Source: Agarophyton chilense (Eukaryota; Rhodophyta; Florideophyceae; Gracilariales; Gracilariaceae). Taken from it: 64,000 bases of DNA. The notes beneath the pieces are model-generated. The model made no database searches. It had not been told where the DNA came from and saw only the letters and a list, made by a program, of their open reading frames with translations. This document shows, in pieces, positions 42,437 to 54,009 of the stretch (position 1 is the first letter of the stretch; each line of letters starts with the position of its first letter). The stretch is taken from contig JARGXX010000017.1 of the NCBI GenBank assembly GCA_030374765.1, positions 124,001 through 188,000 of the forward strand. Reading direction: 5' to 3'. Made by a program: the position numbers and the translations under genes.

Positions 42437-45370
42437 ATGCCAACTGTAAAACTCCGCACTGCTACACCGTGGAAGCTAGACGAAGATCAATCCGTGGCAA
42501 ACGCCCAACAAACAACCAAATCATCCCACAATTACTCCCACATTCACGATCTTGTCGCCAAGTCATCCCCAGTCACCATGGCTAACACTCCTGTGCAACT
42601 GGTCACCAATGCAAAGATCGTGTCCAAAAATCCCGACCCTTCTGACGCCCACAACACCGATGGTCGAGTTTCTCTTAATCTTAGGATACGCCAACACTAT
42701 CCAACAACTGCCGTGCTGTCTCAGCAGCAACCGCTAAAGATCACAATCAAGAAAACAATTACAAGTGGGCAAACTAAAGAAGTTCAACAGTCCAAGCCTA
42801 CTCAGGGGGATGGAGCCGATCAGGGGCGCACGTTGATCTCGGTTGAACAAAACAAGCCGAACAGTAAAGTAGAACCACAGCTTCAGCTGCCTTCTGCACA
42901 ACAGCACGTTCCACAGCCAGATGAAGCGGATTCGAACAAGCAACCAAATGAGTACCCATCCAATTTGACTGCAAAGCTTTCAACCAAGGATCATCAATCC
43001 GGTTCCAAGGCTATTGCGATGAAAGAAGTATCTCCGGTTACTGTGACTCAGCAAGGAGATGGAACCCCTGGCTCTAATGACGATGAACATGCTCCCACCG
43101 TCCCGCATGATAAACTGCGTCTGTTACCCATCCTTCCCGTGCCGAATGCCTCTGTTACCACGCACAAGAGCATTCTGGACTCAAGGATATCCCCATCTCA
43201 AGTAGAAGAACGGGTGTGTCTTTCTTGCTCAAACGGTCCCCCCCTAAGAGGTTTGGTTCCTTGTGTTGCTTGTGACCATGCTCTTCATATTCATTGTGCT
43301 ACCCCGCCCATGGAGCATATGCCGTCATATCCGTGGAGATGCCCGTCTTGTCTTGTGAGAAAAAAATCTGCGTTGGAAACAAAGTCGGTTGCCGTACAGA
43401 CCGATGACCGCATCTCAAACTATCTAAAAGATGATTCCAGAACTTGGTTACCGGCCAAGCTTCGCAACAAACCGAGGATGGCTGATGTGCTTCCTCCAGA
43501 GCCAAAACGAAGAACTTTACCGGATCCAGCCATCTCTGTTCCATTCAAGTATTCTCGGCCGATTCGCCTCGAGAACGGTGCTGTGGTGCCTATTCGGTAT
43601 GTCATCGACGGCAGTCGCGCGTGGTACAGTGATGACGACGAACCGGAAGAGGACTACGTAGCTGCTTATGCAGATGCTGACGCTTATGATTTGCCGGCGA
43701 ACATCAAGAGTTGCGAATTCTGTGCAGTACGACATCCAGGTACGTTTGGTTCCGGACGATTTTGTTCAACCAAATGCGCAAGAACTGTTGGCGGCTTGTC
43801 GAGAAGAAAGTATCCCGAATTTGATGGGCCTGATGGATTAGAACGACCTCGTGGTAGAGGCAGAGGAAGGGGCAGGGGCAGGGGAAGAGGCCGTGGTCGT
43901 GGACGAAGAGGTCGCGGTCGAGCTCGTTTACTTGCTGGTGTTTCGCATGATGATGTGGGCCAGCTTGCCGCAGATTTCCTACCTGAGTCCCCAGATGACT
44001 CCGATCTCGATGGCAATGCAATGAGAACTGTAGGCGCCGCACCGCCTCCAAAAAGCAGATACGGTCGGACCGTACGAAGTAGAGCTGGAAATCGACTTGA
44101 TTTCGACGTACCGTCGAATGAGAACTCACTTCGAGAGCCGTCAGTAGAACGCCCATTAATGCATGGGTCGTCATATGTTGGTAACAACGACGCGAAAAGA
44201 GGCGTGAGAAGTCAGGCTAATATGTGGTTTTATGCGCCAGGGAAGCTCATGGATCGCCACATGGGCACTAGCAATGACTCCGACCAAGTGGTTGACCAAG
44301 AAGAGCCGATTGGGATAAGGCGAACCAAATCTGATCATGGATCCAGTTTTGCGAGAGAGGCATACGAATGTAACGAGGGAGGCGTGTTTGCTCACAAGCA
44401 TGGAAAACAGCGAAAACGTAACGCAGTTCATGCTTTTGAGATGGGCGATCAGGCGTTCCCTGCTATACCGGCCCGCGAACGGATGGATGGTTTACATGAT
44501 GATATCAATCAGTCCTTGACAATCAAGAGAATGAAGACCGAAGTCGATGGCCTATGGGACTCTTCGCGATATGCCCGAAGGAGAACAAAGCGACCAGCCT
44601 ACTATGGATCAGAATATGATGCTCGTGACGACCCAAATATTGTTGGACCTGGAAAACATCGACGACCCCTGACCAAACCCGGCAAAGGGTATAAGTTTTG
44701 CCACAACTGTGGAGCTCAGATTGCGAATCGGCGCTTCTTTTGTACTCATTGCGGGGCTGAGAACCCGTCCGCTAAAAGAAAAGCCATCAAGTTTCCTGCA
44801 GAAGTGAAAGAACCGAAACCCAGGGGAAGACCTCCAAAGTCGTCCAAAACCAATTCTCCGATGTCACAAGCACCACGGATTCAAGAGGCGCCAAGGCCTG
44901 CAGAAGCGCTTCGGTCTGGAGCCACCCACCACATTGTTGGAGTGGGGCGACCTGAAGTATCAGTACAGTCTGAAGAAGACCCCAGGCCCGGGGAAGAATC
45001 ACGGTCGGGTCTGGGGGAGAGGTATGCTCTTCAAATAGAGGACCTTCGTGTATTAAGAGAAAATGGATATGGGAGTATTGAGGAAATGATGGCGAACCCT
45101 CCAATTGAAGTGGATGATCTGTTTGCGAGATACTGGCCTACAAGATGCTACAAACTATACCTGCGTATCACAAAGCCACGAAAAGCACTGTCTAGTAGAG
45201 ACGCAGCAGTCCAAGGTAGCTCGAATGATATTGTTCATGAAGTACATGAGCAATCACCAGAATCCGCCAGTCTGTCGGAAGAAGACAAACAAAGCTTGTT
45301 TTCGGACGGGATCCCTCAGGCAGATGAAGATGCGGCCGATGTTGGAATTGTTGATATGGGAGCCAACTAA
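42437..45370 (+). CDS. Large nuclear protein with PHD finger, FCS-like finger, RG repeats, zinc ribbon and AT-hook
   Basis: 977 codons in one exon from an ATG at 42,437. Residues about 257-303 form a C4HC3 PHD finger (CLSCSNGP, then CVACDHALHIHC and WRCPSC), a histone-tail reader. Residues about 423-450 carry CEFCAVRHPG and FCSTKCAR, like an FCS-type zinc finger. Residues about 471-498 are a (RG)n run, an RNA- or methylation-prone motif. Residues about 753-778 have CHNCG and CTHCG, a zinc-ribbon pair. PRGRPPK at about 795 is an AT-hook. The last 100 residues include a conserved-looking helical block (DLFARYWPTRCYKLYL). Together these suggest a chromatin or transcription regulator. I recognise no orthologue. 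It converges on the CBM48 paralogue downstream. Confidence 0.88.
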   Translation: MPTVKLRTATPWKLDEDQSVANAQQTTKSSHNYSHIHDLVAKSSPVTMANTPVQLVTNAKIVSKNPDPSDAHNTDGRVSLNLRIRQHYPTTAVLSQQQPLKITIKKTITSGQTKEVQQSKPTQGDGADQGRTLISVEQNKPNSKVEPQLQLPSAQQHVPQPDEADSNKQPNEYPSNLTAKLSTKDHQSGSKAIAMKEVSPVTVTQQGDGTPGSNDDEHAPTVPHDKLRLLPILPVPNASVTTHKSILDSRISPSQVEERVCLSCSNGPPLRGLVPCVACDHALHIHCATPPMEHMPSYPWRCPSCLVRKKSALETKSVAVQTDDRISNYLKDDSRTWLPAKLRNKPRMADVLPPEPKRRTLPDPAISVPFKYSRPIRLENGAVVPIRYVIDGSRAWYSDDDEPEEDYVAAYADADAYDLPANIKSCEFCAVRHPGTFGSGRFCSTKCARTVGGLSRRKYPEFDGPDGLERPRGRGRGRGRGRGRGRGRGRRGRGRARLLAGVSHDDVGQLAADFLPESPDDSDLDGNAMRTVGAAPPPKSRYGRTVRSRAGNRLDFDVPSNENSLREPSVERPLMHGSSYVGNNDAKRGVRSQANMWFYAPGKLMDRHMGTSNDSDQVVDQEEPIGIRRTKSDHGSSFAREAYECNEGGVFAHKHGKQRKRNAVHAFEMGDQAFPAIPARERMDGLHDDINQSLTIKRMKTEVDGLWDSSRYARRRTKRPAYYGSEYDARDDPNIVGPGKHRRPLTKPGKGYKFCHNCGAQIANRRFFCTHCGAENPSAKRKAIKFPAEVKEPKPRGRPPKSSKTNSPMSQAPRIQEAPRPAEALRSGATHHIVGVGRPEVSVQSEEDPRPGEESRSGLGERYALQIEDLRVLRENGYGSIEEMMANPPIEVDDLFARYWPTRCYKLYLRITKPRKALSSRDAAVQGSSNDIVHEVHEQSPESASLSEEDKQSLFSDGIPQADEDAADVGIVDMGAN

Positions 45371-45374
45371 TTAA

Positions 45375-45729
45375 GGAAATTCATCAAGTTATAATATTAC
45401 CACCGTCAACATCTCTCACGAAGTCGCAATCGAACATGAAAACGACACCGTAAATTGATTGTTCTTTATTCGTACTTCACGTAGTTCTGTGGTCTGTTGA
45501 CACTGCAAACAAACCTCCGCAAGAGTTATCGAATCATAGCTTCAGACCCAGTAAGACTTGATAACTATTCCGCTTCTAACGTTCGCCTTGCTCGAGGAGA
45601 ACCATGCAGTGAGAATGAGAAATGTATAGTGAAATAGCGAATTCTAAGCTGACACCAAACAGAATAGGGAGACCTCAAAAAGAGACCCTACTTGCATTGA
45701 AAAGACTCGGTCTCCGTCGCCAGTCGTTC
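45375..45729. other. Convergent 3' ends of the PHD and second CBM48 genes
   Basis: 355 bp between two stop codons facing each other, shared 3' UTR space. No ORF of note. Confidence 0.7.
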
Positions 45730-46194
45730 CTATTTGCCAAACAAACCTATCATCTGTCTCTTCGCCTTTGCTGCCCTTGAGTCACGAGCCATGGCTTTCG
45801 AGTCACGAGCCGTGGCCTTGCTCTCACGAGCCGTGGCTTTGCTCTCACGAGCCCTGGCTTTCGGTTCCCTAGCTCCCGCACGTGGCGAATCGGCTTCGCC
45901 CAAGTCTGGTTGCGGTAAAACCACTCTGACGTTGTTCAGTGAGGTATCATCGATTCCAATTGTTGGATGACGGTTTGAGTGTTTCCATTCGCCGTCAACG
46001 ATATATTTAAATTCATGTGGGCCTGGTGGAACGGGAGTTACGACCGACCACATGCCTCCTCCCTCGTGGAACATCTGTATGGCTTTCCAGTCGTTCCAGT
46101 CTCCCGAAAGCTGTACATCATCTTTTGCACCATCAGCGTATATAAATTCAGTTTTCACAGGTTCAATCCTGGGTTTTCTTGCGCTTCCAAACAT
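45730..46194 (-). CDS. Second CBM48 (AMPK-beta-like) protein
   Basis: 154 residues, single exon, ATG at 46,194. Residues about 12-100 form the CBM48 domain (QLSGDWNDWKAIQMFHEGGG, then WSVVTPVPPGPHEFKYIV, DGEWKHSNRHPTIGID). It is very similar to the domain at 39,689-40,683, so the two are paralogues. The poly-Pro N-terminus is absent. The C-terminus is a seven-residue repeat series (ARESKAT and variants, about five units), strongly charged, probably a single long helix, ending in GLFGK, with no CaaX. A role in glucan binding or as an adaptor in a SNF1/AMPK-like complex is inferred from the domain only; no AMPK-gamma-binding region is seen. Confidence 0.88.
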   Translation of the reverse strand: MFGSARKPRIEPVKTEFIYADGAKDDVQLSGDWNDWKAIQMFHEGGGMWSVVTPVPPGPHEFKYIVDGEWKHSNRHPTIGIDDTSLNNVRVVLPQPDLGEADSPRAGAREPKARARESKATARESKATARDSKAMARDSRAAKAKRQMIGLFGK

Positions 46195-49100
46195 TGTTGG
46201 TCTAGAACAAGGGATAAGAAACGAGGTTATAACAGAGAATGCACTGGTGTTGTTCTAGATGTTCACAAGCGTTGTTTGAATGTACTCTTGTCATGGCTGT
46301 TTCGACCCTCAGTTACCGAGAATGAGTGCTTTGTTTGAGTTTCACGGAGCTGCCCAGAATGGAAACACGCTGACAGAATGCAGAGAAAATGAAATGAATT
46401 GGAAAGGGTACCCGTGGGTGACATTCTATCTCACAAGCACCGTGAAGACCGCGCAGGTTCGAGCACAAACATCGAAACTGGTAGGACAAGTGCTGCCTGA
46501 AAGGCGGGCAATTGTTGGTTTCAAACCATGTCGCGCGTGAGAGGGAGTCACGTAGAAATGGCGCTATTGAACACTCAATTTCTTGAGCAAGAAGATTGCT
46601 GAGTGGATCCGCATTTGAAACTGCACTTGAGAATAAATACCGCAGAATTTGGAAGAATCCCTTCGAGAAACAGGCGATAGAAAACCCATTGATTGTGGGA
46701 TCGACTGAGAAGATTCAAAATGATGCGGTTTCTGCAACTACCCACTACAGAGCTAGAGTAGAGCGTAAGAGGGTGGCTGCACAGCCATATCAAAGGTGTC
46801 CATTCGGACAACCCAGGAGTTGAGCCATGTAGGGCGCAAATTCTCCAACGGCTCCCTGCTTGGAAGAAGTTTTCGGAAAGCCTGTGGTACTACGATTATC
46901 TGGGACGGGGGCAGTGGGGCAAGATAACGGTTAACATTACCAATGTACACACACCTGTTACAGAACGGTGACGAAAAGTATTTCTCGGTTGGAAAAGGAA
47001 TCCGTAAAAAGAGCAACAATACCGCTGAGGTGCAGTAGGTCCTCCTCCACTTGTAAGCACTCGACACTCCCACCAAAAATGCTTTGGTCGGCAAAGTTTT
47101 GGAAAAATGGAAAAGTTGGCAGCACCCTTTCAAAATTTCAATCTATGTGCATTTGTCTGCATTGTACGTACTGTAATACTGCGATAAGCGCAGATGATGG
47201 CAAGTGACCAATGCCATCATCCGCACTTTGGTTTTGAGATAGCTCATTGAGGCCCATTGCAGAAACCTGTCGCCTAATTCCATCTCCTTCTCTCCTTGTT
47301 GAGCACCTTTCTCCTGTTTTGTGGGGACAAACTTTCAAATATTCTCGTCCCTCGTTAAGAATATCGATAACCCATTTTCAGAAGACGCGAGAATGTTGCA
47401 AAAACCCCTGTTTCTGATTGATCACCATTTAAATATCAGAAGAGGCTATGCTTACTGCTATATTCTAGATTCCCTGTCTTCCGGAAGACGGCACGGCACA
47501 ACTGGCAAGTAAAACACAGCTTACCCACCGACTTCATTTCTCAACTAATCTTTGTAGAGAAACTGACAGGACTCTGCCTGAATTCCCCTTCTGTCGATCC
47601 ATGAATAAAAAGATTGTTGGCCCTTAGAAACTCACATATACATACCTATACATATTTAGTCCCAGTGTCCAAGAAAAACAGCTCGCTGTTAGTTTCTCTG
47701 AATCAAAATTCCAGTGCTTTGATTCAGAACATGACGGTATCGTGTCTTGGCATGGTCACACCTTTCTTCAAGAACTTCCTTCCATCATCATCATCATGAC
47801 AAAGGAAGGAGTAAATGCAGGAACAAAGGCGAGGAAAATATGAAACCTACACTATATGCCCCCTGCTTACTCCTAAAGGTAGAAAACACATTTATCAGGG
47901 TCGTTCGGGGACAAGCCTTTTCCCATTGAGACATGTTCCATAGGCACTCACGTATGATATGAAATGCGCAAAATACGATGCTGTCTTTGACGAATATGAA
48001 TCACTTTCGCCGCAGGCATGTATTGGAAGGAGTTTCTGCGAAATATCGACAAAAATTGTGGTCGCTGGATGGTTCAAAGTCCTCGTAAACCCGTTCTGCT
48101 TTTTTTTCAAATACCTGCCCGAAAGATTCATCTGAGAATTCCAGCACGTTTTCACCCTGACCTCAAAACAAATTGTCTTGGTAGGAATAACTTGTCTTCA
48201 CCCACCAAAGGTGTCTTGAATTTATTGAGCCTTGCTGAAATGAAAGGCAAGCCTTCCACGTGCAAAACAAAACCATCTCACCACCTACATATGGATCTTA
48301 ACCATATGGGATTCCGAAACTTTCAAGATAGTCTATACCAACTGGACTTCTTTCTAATATCTATCGACAGCTGGTGTATGGATTCGATTTAAACAGGGAT
48401 ATAACCTGTAAGGTTTCTCTCTTTTATCGTAGCTGCAGCGTTCCAAAAACCCACTCACCTTCTCTTTCATCGTACTAACCGTACATTATACGCGTGTGTT
48501 TAATATACCGGTCATTTAATAGATGATTGCCACTGTCCTTCGTCACATATTTGAAGCCTGTCGACGCTCAAGTGCTTCCAAGCTACCATACATTGAGACT
48601 CTGAGCGGAATACATCTGAACCGCCAATACCGCTTGCAGAGCCGGAAAGAGGCTCTTTACGATTGGAAGAACTTGCTATGTGGCATGTTTGATTGGATCG
48701 AAGGCATAGGTCAAGAACATAATGTTTTCGCTACCAAGAATTGTAATTAAATTGCAGCGCTCAACGATTTCTTCCTTATGCGCTCGCTCTTCAAGAAACT
48801 GGTTGACAGGAAAGACTCATAATCTCACCCCTTCGAAACACCTGCGTCGAGTGCATGCCACTTGTGTCTAAATCATGGATGTAATGAAGAATTTCACCCC
48901 AAACTTGCGCCCCAGCTTTGATGTCGTGATTACTTCCCGGGCTGCGGTCCATTTACAGTCCTTTATCAGAACATAGCTAGCATCTTGGATCGTTCTACCT
49001 TGACAAGTCCTAGATACTTTTTCCTGCAGCTAGTGGTGTATGTTAGACATCAAATACTTCCATCAAATTGTAAGCTGAAGTGCGAACGTGAGCTGATGCA

Positions 49101-49609
49101 ACGTTCAACCTGCCAGGAGATGTTAAAGGCATTAATGGTACCGGAGCCGCTCTAACGCATTTACATTTTTCAAATCCAGTGGATAACATCAACTTGACTT
49201 TCTTTACGAGCGTGGATCGCGATCGCTGTTCATGTAGTCTGCCTCTCATTTGTCGAGCGGCAACGATACTTTCCGATGCCTTGATATATGCGTTGCTGTC
49301 CACCGCTTCTTATTTTCCACAAGTACTGCTTATATCAACAGATTGTGCTCGTATATTCCGAAGGACTTACACACAGCTTTACATTACTGTGTGAGCTGGT
49401 CATTGTACACTGAGAGATGTGTTCGTCACTCCGAGATATTGGCCAGGTAGACGCTGAAAGCGACCTTTCATGAGAAATTCTCTCCTTCACATTGCTCCCA
49501 AAGAAAACAATGCCTATGAAAAACGATGGTGCTTACTGTATTTCTGTTCCTCCCACGATTTCCTCTCGAGAACTCTCTCGGATACCCATGATTGGTATAA
49601 GACCTTAGC
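46195..49609. other. Interval without a recognisable gene
   Basis: 3.4 kb with only short ORFs (up to about 126 codons, for example 46,753-47,133 minus and 48,018-48,392 plus) lacking recognisable domains. Small unspliced exons of an unknown gene cannot be excluded. Confidence 0.45.
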
Positions 49610-50949
49610 ATGGCCGTCTGTAATACAAGGCCCACAACAATCGAGCAAGACGAACCCTTTCCTGCAACGCGACTTCCAAGGCGTATCGACATGGATCCAA
49701 ATCGCTGGGAACCTCAAGCTCCGAGAAGCAGTGAGACGCACTCGTCGACTGCGAAGTTACGGAGGACAAATACCTCCTCTGCGAAACATGATATTTCCTT
49801 CTTGCTGAACGGTCCGAGGAACTCGACGTCAACATCCACGCAGGGAGGACAACAAGTGCCGTCGCCTGTAGGACAACCAAGAGGTGAAGCGGAAGCGATT
49901 AGGAAACTTTGGAAAGAGCAGCAGTTGTGGGCCAGAAATGAGATCCACGAGGTCTCTACACCGGGGCCTTCGAGAATGCGATCTTCCCACGAAACGAGCT
50001 GGAGTCTTACTAAAACCCACGTGAAAAGAACTTGCGCACAATGCGGGAAAAGTTTCACGCAGTCAGCTGATCTCAAGAAACAGTATGTTTAATTCTTTCT
50101 CGCGTTCGCTCCCGGAGTGTGATTCTGATTTGGAGCTCGGGACGGAATACTCTTGCGTCTGTTTGTGTGGAATGCGAGCGAGGAAAAGCTAACTTATGTG
50201 GAAATGTGTTTCTTTCGCAAACAGTATCAACTGTGTTCACCTCAAGGTGAGAGCTTTTAAATGTGAGCAATGTCCTTCAGCTTTCGGAGAAAAAGGCAAC
50301 CTGAAGTAAGTTTTGTCATGAGAATCACCGACCGCCTTGTGCCTGCACAATGCTGTGCTAAATTTGCTAACGAAGATGGTTAATTTGAAACGGTAGTCGG
50401 CATGTAAAAGCTGTACAGTACGTGCTCATATCTAATTCGTTTATGTACGCGCATGGACGCTCTCTTTCTGGTCAAAACTAACTCGAAGTGTATCGTGCTC
50501 CTTATGTTCACGTTTTGAATGCGTTTTTTTCCTGCAATTTGTTCGGTTCGATGCGGTTTAATACCAACAGTGGTAGGGAAAAACCTTGGATTTGTAACAA
50601 ATGCGGAATGCCATTCCCGTTTCGCGATAGTTTAACGTAAGTATTCTGACATGTTCTGTCGGGACAGAAAGATTCAAGGCTTTTGTTTGCTAACTTTGAA
50701 TGGTGGATGCATTCACGGTTAGACGACATGTGAGAGCGGTGCACCTGGCCACGCGACCATTCGCATGCGATCTATGCAACTCGACGTTCAAGAAGAAAGG
50801 TGCGTGTGTGTCAAGCAAAGGCGTCCTTGGTGGCGGGCTCAATGGCGGCACAAATACTGACTCGGTGTGTGTTGGTGCGTTGGTGCGTGGTGATGCGCGA
50901 AGATCATCTCGACCGTCACAGGTACGCGCTGCATGGTCGCAGGAAGTAA
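49610..50949 (+). CDS. Four-finger C2H2 zinc-finger protein, six exons
   Basis: I infer exons 49,610-50,082, 50,225-50,305, 50,397-50,417, 50,571-50,636, 50,723-50,799 and 50,903-50,949, all GT-AG, giving 254 residues. The joins recreate four consecutive perfect CX2CX12HX4H fingers: C142/C145/H158/H163, C171/C174/H187/H192, C200/C203/H216/H221 and C229/C232/H245/H250, with linkers such as HGREKPW resembling TGEKP. Without splicing every finger is truncated, which is strong support for the model. Exon 3 is only 21 nt. The N-terminal 135 residues are polar and disordered, with an acidic/basic mix and no known domain. The ATG at 49,691 is an alternative start. It is a likely DNA-binding transcription factor in the nucleus, ending GRRK. 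Confidence 0.85.
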
Positions 50950-53900
50950 GCTGTAGAACAAAGCGCTATAGATGAGCGTTAAGCAGTACACTGGAGGTGA
51001 CACGTCAGTACGGCCAACTTACAACGTGAAGAAAGAAAGCACGTGTGGCGTACGTGTACAAATACCCCCTCCGCTGTAATTGCGTCGTTGCGTGTGGACG
51101 TGTAGCTGTCCCTCGCCTTGCATGTGCGAAGTGCGCACATGCATCTGCCACTCCAATTATCAATTCACTAGAGCCCTATGTTCTCCAATTACACCTACAT
51201 CCCCTTGGACCCCTCTCTCGCACTGGCGCAAAAGCCTATCATTCCGCTCCCACCGCTGACCCCCCTCACCATCCGCTGCTCAACTTACACAACTCTTCCT
51301 CATTTGATCTCCCACCCCCCATCCCAACACATTACACAACAATTAGAAACACAGCGCTATCCCTTTACGTCTATTCACCGTGCAACGTGCATCGTCCTCC
51401 TCCATCATCCCACAACACGTTCTGCTGCACCATTGACGTAGAGCCCGTTCAAAAGGGTAATTACTGCTGTATCTTTTGAGTCCATTCACCAAAGGGGCTG
51501 CCATTTACACCGCCTGATTTTGAGCGTTTCATGAGCACACTGTCGCTACACGGATCATGCTCGTACTCAGAGAACATAAACATAAACTTTTGCCCCCGGG
51601 CCATACTGCGAGAACCCTGTTCTTAAATCATTAAGAAAGCATACTTTACACAATCGTGGAGCCCATACACCCCTTTGTATTGATACTATTCACGATTTGC
51701 AGTCCATCCGTTGTACATTCAAGTCCAGAACACGTATCGCCGCAATCCTTCAATCGAAACATTTTCATTTGTGACATCCTTCCACCCATTACAGCCGATG
51801 CTGTCCAGCTTTCTCTCGTTTTTCCCGATTCACCACGTAACACACCCTCTTTGCGCATTGGCTCTTACCCATCGTGTCTTGCTTATTGTCCTCCAGGACT
51901 AAAGGTCAAGCGTCATTCCTCCAGGAAAATGTATGATGAAACGTTCTTCAGCCACACCTTTCATTCATCCAAACTATAATGGTGTGTTCCTCGCCGTCAC
52001 GTAACAAATCACGAGGGAAGGACACGGAAGACCTGTGTTGATACGTTTGTTACAGCCTCCTTCCACGATGCACTTCATACACACATCTAGTCAAACTGAT
52101 GCGACTGCCCACCATCATCCGTACTTTGTTGATCGCTACGCCCGTACACGCTCGTTTGAAACCTGTTTAGTGGACACTTGATTTTGAAACGCAATGGTTT
52201 CTTTGAAATAATGTAAGACCATCTGCGTCAAATTTCTCTCCATAGGAGCAAGAAAATCCGCTATAGTGCTCGGGAAAGCCGCCTTTTCCGTGTTGTGTAA
52301 TTCGTTTGTAGCCGAAGATGGAAGGATAACCTTTTGAGTGCGATACATTAAATCTTTTGAAGATGTTCGTTCCAACTATCTCCTCTGGTTTGGCCTCAAG
52401 AGAGAATTCTTTAAAACTCGTGCAGGAGACGAACCCAATTTTCCGAATTTCAAAAGACTTTCAGAATTTCCTGAGACTTTATGGTTTATGTCGCCCAGCT
52501 TCAATCCACTCTTTGAGGAAAAGGATTACCTTTTGCTTGTAGAGATGTTTTTGAATAAACCATTTTCTGCCGAAATCTTGGTTTCTGCCCCGTTCACATT
52601 ATAATTCCTCACTCCAATCCAGAATCATTTCTGGAAGGATTACAGATTCTACTCTCAGCGGCTGAGCTGTACAGCTGGACGAGTTTCAGCAAACGTGGAA
52701 GATGTAACTGTAATGTTTTTGTTTCACAGCAGGAGAGAAAGGGTATGCAAGTTAACCCTAGGTAGACAAGGTTCATGCAAGTACGGGAATATCAGTCTTG
52801 TCCTGAGAATAAAGTTAGTAAGGGGCAACATCACGTCTGACAGCTGATGACATCATGCCGATCTTGTCTTGCTGCGTTTTTGTTCTAAAATCGTCATGTA
52901 CATTTCAATTTCAAGGGCTTGGAATTGTTTACTGGTGTGGGTGAGGAGTAGATAAAAAGTGTTCCATGATGAGCTTGTTGCCTGTAATCTGGTCGCCTGA
53001 GTGGGTAAGGTAATCCGTTGAAGTGACTGTAATGTCGATACCTGGGATTCAAAGGCCGACATGACGGTGCCTCAAAAAAACATTGGATGCGTGTGAATTG
53101 AAGTTCGTGAAGCGGGCAAGCCAGATGGGAGAGACTCTGATCGATCATTGTATCGGATCTCTCTTTCGCTGCGAATGCGTAGAATGCAAGTTCAAGTTGA
53201 AATACGCGATACCACTTCCCGAGCAGCTGCCACACAACAGAAGCAGCCTAATTTAACAGAAACTCGCTTTAAAACACTTGCCCTTTGAGCACTCGATTCA
53301 GAGGTGGGAGTCTTTCTTAGCATCCAGACAGTGCTTTTATCCCACTTTGTAAGCTTCATTCAAGTGTTCTATGAGTTTTATGTACAGCTCCTGCCACTTT
53401 TGGAGAATTCCCATGTACATCAATATCATTACACACAGCTCTTACTCCTGGGCGAAACAAGCATGTGAATTCTGTGCAAAACATGAAAGACAGTCGTAGC
53501 CCCTTCCTGTTGCTGCTGAACCCCTATCCTGGAAGCACATCAGTGCTGTTCGTGATTGTTATGCATTTCAGGGCCCACTGGAATGAGCTGTGAGCCAGAA
53601 AGCAGATCGCTGAATTGCTTGCACAACAAGACTAGCTGTTATTCACCGTTAACATGAGAATATTCTTCGTAGAGACGACCTCTGGTTAAGGGTCTTGTGG
53701 TTATTGACAGTTTTGTTACCACTTTCGCGAGTATGAGTTCTCGGTGTCCAAAATGATGAAATCAGGAAAACTTCTACGAAAACCAGTCACTTGAACTCCT
53801 CCAACGCGTTCCTCCTCCTCGTCGTCGTAGTTAGGTTAAAAAGACTCGCAATGAGGACGCCTCGAAGGGCACGCAAATGTTGACAACTCGGTTATCGGGA

Positions 53901-54009
53901 GATTCGAAAAATCTCTTCTTCTCCATAATTCGTATGAATGGGTGCGTGCCGTTCTGAATGCAGACATTGCGGCGGTCGCCCCTTTCACAGATTGTGAACC
54001 TATCGAAAT
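50950..54009. other. Interval with only doubtful ORFs
   Basis: A plus ORF at 51,656-51,979 (107 codons) begins with a hydrophobic segment (FVLILFTICSPSVVHS) that resembles a secretion signal, but the rest matches nothing known. Minus ORFs at 52,136-52,375 and 52,853-53,235 could be exons of one unknown gene. A plus ORF at 51,045-51,479 is low-complexity. I support none as a gene. Confidence 0.4.

Noticed and set aside
41655-42449. 264-codon Leu/Phe/Ser-rich plus ORF
   Set aside because: It reflects the pyrimidine-rich strand and looks like leader or intron sequence, with no domain or conservation signal.
51045-51479. 144-codon ORF ending CCIF, which resembles a CaaX box
   Set aside because: Low-complexity Pro/His/Ser sequence with no domain; the four-residue ending is easily due to chance.
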